Part shown: positions 6,236 through 10,917 of the stretch, one piece after another
Position numbering within the stretch: position 1 is the first letter of the stretch
Layout of the letters: the number at the start of each line of letters is the position of its first letter
DNA from: an uncultured Oscillibacter sp.
Lineage (GTDB): Bacteria > Bacillota > Clostridia > Oscillospirales > Oscillospiraceae
Direction of reading: 5' to 3'
Assembly (NCBI GenBank): GCA_900551885.1
Contig: URXS01000060.1
Location: forward strand, 1 to 10,917
DNA: 10,917 nucleotides
Notes under the pieces: model-generated
Database searches by the model: none
Seen by the model: the letters and a program-made list of their open reading frames with translations, nothing else
Told to the model about the DNA's origin: nothing
Made by a program: the position numbers and the translations under genes

Positions 6236-7753
6236 ATGAACAAAACACCCACTACACTTATTATTATGGACGGCTTCGGCCTGACGGATTCCACCATTGG
6301 AAACGCCGTCCGCGCCGCCAAAACGCCCCGTCTGGACCAGTTCTTCCAGGAGTTTGCCCATACGGAACTCCAGGCCTCCGGCCTGGACGTGGGCCTTCCA
6401 GAGGGACAGATGGGCAACAGCGAGGTGGGCCACACCAACATCGGCGCCGGCCGGGTGGTGTTTCAGGATCTGCCCCGCATCACCAAATCCATTCAGGACG
6501 GGGATTTCTTCCAGAATCCTGCCTACTGCCACGCCATGGACGCCTGCAAGGAGAAGGGTACTTCCCTCCACCTGATGGGTCTGCTGTCCGACGGCGGCGT
6601 CCACTCGCACATCCAGCACCTGTTTGCCCTGCTGAAGATGGCCAAGGAGCGGGGACTGGAGAAGGTCTACATCCACGCCTTCCTGGACGGGCGGGACGTG
6701 TCTCCCACCTCCGGCGTGGACTATGTGGCCCAAACGGTGGAAAAGTGCCGGGAGATCGGCGTGGGCAAGATCGCCACGGTCATGGGCCGGTACTACGCCA
6801 TGGACCGGGACAAGCGCTGGGACCGGGTGGAGCAGGCTTACGACGCCATGGTCTACGGCGAGAGCGCCGTCTTCAATCCCGTACCGGTGGCCGCTGTGAA
6901 GGATTCCTACGCCGCCGGCGTCACCGACGAGTTTGTGGAGCCGGTGGTGTGCGACACCGACGGTACCATCTCCGACAACGACAGCGTCATCTTCTTCAAC
7001 TTCCGGCCCGACCGGGCCCGGGAGATCACCCGCACCCTGGTGGACCCGGAGTTTGACGGTTTCACCCGTCAAACCTTCCCCTTGACCTTCGTGTGCAACA
7101 CGGAGTATGACGCCACCATGCCCAACGTGGAGGTGGCCTTCCCCCGGGTGTCCGTCCACAACGGACTGGGCGAATATCTCAGCCAGATGGGCATGACCCA
7201 GCTTCGCATTGCCGAGACGGAGAAGTACGCCCACGTCACCTTCTTCTTCAACGGCGGCAGCGAGACCGTGTTCCCCGGTGAGGACCGGGTGCTGGTGCCC
7301 TCCCCCAAGGTGGCCACTTACGATCTCCAGCCTGAGATGAGCGCCCCGGAGGTCTGCGCCAAGTGCGTGGAGCGGATCGAGTCCGGTGCCTACGACGTGA
7401 TCATCCTGAACTTCGCCAACTGCGACATGGTGGGCCATACCGGCGTGTATGAGGCCGCTGTGAAGGCGGTGGAGACCGTGGATGAATGCGTGGGCAAGGT
7501 GGTGGACGCTACCTTGAAGATGGGCGGCATCGCCATGATTACTGCCGACCACGGCAACGCCGAGCAGATGGAGGAGTCTGACGGCAGTCCCATGACCGCC
7601 CACACCACCAATCCGGTGCCTTTCATCCTGTGCGGCGCCGGCAGTGAGCTGCGCAAGGGCGGCCGTCTGGCGGACATCGCCCCCACCATCCTGGATGTGA
7701 TGGGCCTGGCCTGTCCTCCGGAGATGGACGGCAAGTCTCTGATTATCAAATAA
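6236..7753 (+). CDS. gpmI: 2,3-bisphosphoglycerate-independent phosphoglycerate mutase
   Basis: This enzyme interconverts 3- and 2-phosphoglycerate through a phosphoserine intermediate and needs two manganese ions; it belongs to the alkaline phosphatase superfamily. The 505-residue length is typical. The catalytic nucleophile is Ser62 in GQMGNSEVGH, the same number as in the Geobacillus enzyme. Metal and substrate residues visible are Asp12, His123 (SDGGVHSH), Arg153 and Asp154 (DGRDVSP), and Arg185 and Arg191 (MGRYYAMDRDKRWDR). Others are Arg257 and Arg260 (FNFRPDRARE), Lys330, Asp397 and His401 (NCDMVGHTG), Asp438 and His439 (TADHGN) and His456. A short GAGG ribosome binding site (6227-6230) lies 5 bases before the ATG, weaker than for its neighbours. 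It is the last gene of the tpiA unit. This cofactor-independent form is common in spore formers, where its manganese and pH sensitivity helps store 3-phosphoglycerate in spores (established for Bacillus). Confidence 0.99.
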   Translation: MNKTPTTLIIMDGFGLTDSTIGNAVRAAKTPRLDQFFQEFAHTELQASGLDVGLPEGQMGNSEVGHTNIGAGRVVFQDLPRITKSIQDGDFFQNPAYCHAMDACKEKGTSLHLMGLLSDGGVHSHIQHLFALLKMAKERGLEKVYIHAFLDGRDVSPTSGVDYVAQTVEKCREIGVGKIATVMGRYYAMDRDKRWDRVEQAYDAMVYGESAVFNPVPVAAVKDSYAAGVTDEFVEPVVCDTDGTISDNDSVIFFNFRPDRAREITRTLVDPEFDGFTRQTFPLTFVCNTEYDATMPNVEVAFPRVSVHNGLGEYLSQMGMTQLRIAETEKYAHVTFFFNGGSETVFPGEDRVLVPSPKVATYDLQPEMSAPEVCAKCVERIESGAYDVIILNFANCDMVGHTGVYEAAVKAVETVDECVGKVVDATLKMGGIAMITADHGNAEQMEESDGSPMTAHTTNPVPFILCGAGSELRKGGRLADIAPTILDVMGLACPPEMDGKSLIIK

Positions 7754-7769
7754 GAACGCTCTGTCAACC

Positions 7770-7804
7770 AGCGGCGGCCCTCTATAGGGGCCGCCGCTTT
7801 TTTT
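7770..7804 (+). terminator. Strong intrinsic terminator after gpmI
   Basis: AGCGGCGGCCC (7770-7780) pairs perfectly with GGGCCGCCGCT (7788-7798) around a 7-base loop, and the stem runs directly into seven T residues (7798-7804). It lies 16 bases after the gpmI stop and closes the glycolytic unit. Confidence 0.95.
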
Positions 7805-7823
7805 CATACTGCCGCCTGTGATT

Positions 7824-7853
7824 GTATAAACTCTGGAAAAACCGCCCATACTT
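7824..7853 (+). promoter_or_regulatory. Possible sporulation-sigma promoter for the M23 gene
   Basis: GTATAAA (7824-7830) and CATACTT (7847-7853) are separated by 16 bases. They resemble the GYATA -35 of SigF/SigG promoters and the CATAC-type -10 seen with SigE and SigG. No good TTGACA/TATAAT pair was seen between the gpmI terminator and the gene. Which sigma factor would use it cannot be decided by eye. Confidence 0.4.
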
Positions 7854-7887
7854 CCCACAGACCCAAAATTGAGGGAGGTATCCTTAC

Positions 7888-8598
7888 ATGGCAGACAAAT
7901 TCAGATCCCTTCCGGGCGGCCCCGCCTTTTATGTGACGCTGGTGCTGTGCCTGGCCGTGGCCGGCGTGGGCGGCTATTTCCTGTTGCTGGGCGGAGAGTC
8001 CGCCGCAGAGGTCCCAGAGGAGCAGCCCCAGACCGAGGCGGCGGCGCCGGTGACGGACCTGCCGGCGGTGACACCGGAGGTGGACACAGAACCGGAAGAA
8101 AAACCGGAGACAGAGGAGGAGACCAGCCAGCCGGTATCCATGCCGGAGGTGGAGGTCATCCCGGAGGAGCCGGTGGTGGCGGAGGAGCCCCTGACCGTCG
8201 TCTCTCCCCTGGAGGGGGACGTGGTGGCGGCCTTCTCCATGGACCAGCTCCTCTACAATGAGACCCTGGAGGACTGGCGCACCCATGACGGCGTGGATAT
8301 CGCGGCGCCGGAGGGCTCCTCAGTTATGGCGGCCAGCGCCGGCACGGTAGTGGCTGTGGACGAGGATGCCCTGATGGGCACTACCGTGGTGATCGAGCAC
8401 GACGGCGGTTACCACACACTTTATGCCAATCTTCAGTCTCCGCCGGCAGTGGAGGTGGGAGAGACCGTTTCCGCCGGACAGGTGATCGGCACCGTGGGCA
8501 CCACCGCCGCCGCGGAGTCGGCCCAGGGGCCGCACCTGCACTTTTCCGTCACCAAGGACGGGGAGCCGGTGGACCCGGCCAGCTTTTTAAAACGCTGA
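7888..8598 (+). CDS. SpoIIQ-like membrane-anchored M23 (LytM) endopeptidase
   Basis: The 236-residue protein has a short cytoplasmic N-terminus and one hydrophobic membrane segment (about 13-34). A low-complexity linker rich in Glu, Pro and Val (about 38-103) follows, then an M23/LytM domain (about 104-236). Zinc ligands of active M23 peptidases are present: His133 and Asp137 in THDGVD, and His218 in GPHLHFS, with catalytic-type His176 (YHTLYANL) and His216. The segment LLYNETLEDWRTHDGVDIAAP resembles SpoIIQ. That is the forespore protein that pairs with mother-cell SpoIIIAH during engulfment, and the Clostridia forms often keep the zinc site that Bacillus SpoIIQ has lost. A general cell-wall DD- or gamma-endopeptidase is the alternative. 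A GGAGGT ribosome binding site (7874-7879) lies 8 bases before the ATG. The gene stands alone between two terminators. Confidence 0.85.
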   Translation: MADKFRSLPGGPAFYVTLVLCLAVAGVGGYFLLLGGESAAEVPEEQPQTEAAAPVTDLPAVTPEVDTEPEEKPETEEETSQPVSMPEVEVIPEEPVVAEEPLTVVSPLEGDVVAAFSMDQLLYNETLEDWRTHDGVDIAAPEGSSVMAASAGTVVAVDEDALMGTTVVIEHDGGYHTLYANLQSPPAVEVGETVSAGQVIGTVGTTAAAESAQGPHLHFSVTKDGEPVDPASFLKR

Positions 8599-8634
8599 CA
8601 GCGTGAGGATGGACAAGCCCCCGTGACCGTGGGG

Positions 8635-8674
8635 AACCAGGGGCCCCGGCGCAAAATGCCGGGGCCCCTGGTTT
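8635..8674 (+). terminator. Long GC-rich hairpin terminator after the M23 gene
   Basis: AACCAGGGGCCCCGGC (8635-8650) and GCCGGGGCCCCTGGTT (8658-8673) form a perfect 16-bp stem with a 7-base loop. The following TTTGTATC is only a modest T run, but the stem is very stable. It lies 36 bases after the stop codon. The stretch from 8675 to 8789 shows nothing recognisable. Confidence 0.7.
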
Positions 8675-8789
8675 GTATCGGGTAAAGAGACTACCTTCAG
8701 CGGCTCAAGAATTTCCAGGGACTACCCCTTCCCTTTTACATTCCCCGCACACCCACAGTCATTGAAGAACTGCAAAAAAAGGTCTCCTG

Positions 8790-8829
8790 GAAAAGAGAAA
8801 AAGTGCCTGCCCATTTGGGCAGGCACTTT
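8790..8829 (-). terminator. ppdK: Intrinsic terminator of ppdK
   Basis: AAAGTGCCTGCCC (8800-8812) and GGGCAGGCACTTT (8817-8829) form a perfect 13-bp stem with a 4-base loop. On the minus strand it is followed by TTCTCTTTTCC, so with the end of the stem the T run reads TTTTTCTCTTTT. It starts 19 bases after the ppdK stop codon and fits as its terminator. Confidence 0.9.
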
Positions 8830-8848
8830 GCGTATAAGAGAGGGAAAA

Positions 8849-10917
<2,069 letters not shown>

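Noticed and set aside
6155..7858. Long open frame of 567 codons on the minus strand, antisense to gpmI
   Set aside because: It is a shadow of GC-rich, codon-biased gpmI: the composition is dominated by His, Gly, Val and Leu, and no domain is recognisable. The same holds for long antisense frames over pgk (3838-5103), tpiA (5257-6441), prs (1167-1970) and glmU (1978-2829).

Overview
This 10.9 kb window looks like the chromosome of a GC-rich, spore-forming Clostridia member, most likely in or near Oscillospiraceae (inference). The grounds are the Firmicutes-type order glmU-prs-pth-mfd, strong GGAGG-type ribosome binding sites, a SpoIIQ-like M23 protein, and GC-rich genes with AT-rich promoter regions. 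Taxonomy was not checked against a database.

Left part (1-3123, all minus strand): glmU, prs, pth and the first 38 codons of mfd, read right to left from an extended -10 promoter near 3160. They cover cell-wall precursor synthesis, PRPP synthesis, peptidyl-tRNA recycling and transcription-coupled repair. The GlmU here is unusual. Its acetyltransferase half is complete, but the N-terminal uridyltransferase half is short and lacks the catalytic signature. pth appears to start at a CTG codon.

Middle part (3124-7804, plus strand): an AT-rich divergent promoter region, then trmL and pgk as one likely transcription unit. A second unit, tpiA and gpmI, has its own near-consensus promoter and a structured leader, and ends at a strong intrinsic terminator. 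Three lower-glycolysis enzymes are therefore encoded together; gap and eno are not in the window.

Right part (7805-10917): a single gene for a membrane-anchored SpoIIQ-like LytM/M23 protein preceded by a sporulation-sigma-like promoter, then two back-to-back terminator hairpins, then ppdK (pyruvate phosphate dikinase) on the minus strand, running off the right edge. PPDK interconverts PEP and pyruvate, so it belongs metabolically with the glycolytic genes although it is transcribed convergently.

Most of the window is conserved housekeeping sequence. The points most worth a second look are the degenerate GlmU N-terminus, the tpiA leader with two mutually exclusive hairpins, and the sporulation-type promoter of the M23 gene. 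No mobile element, CRISPR array, tRNA or rRNA was seen.
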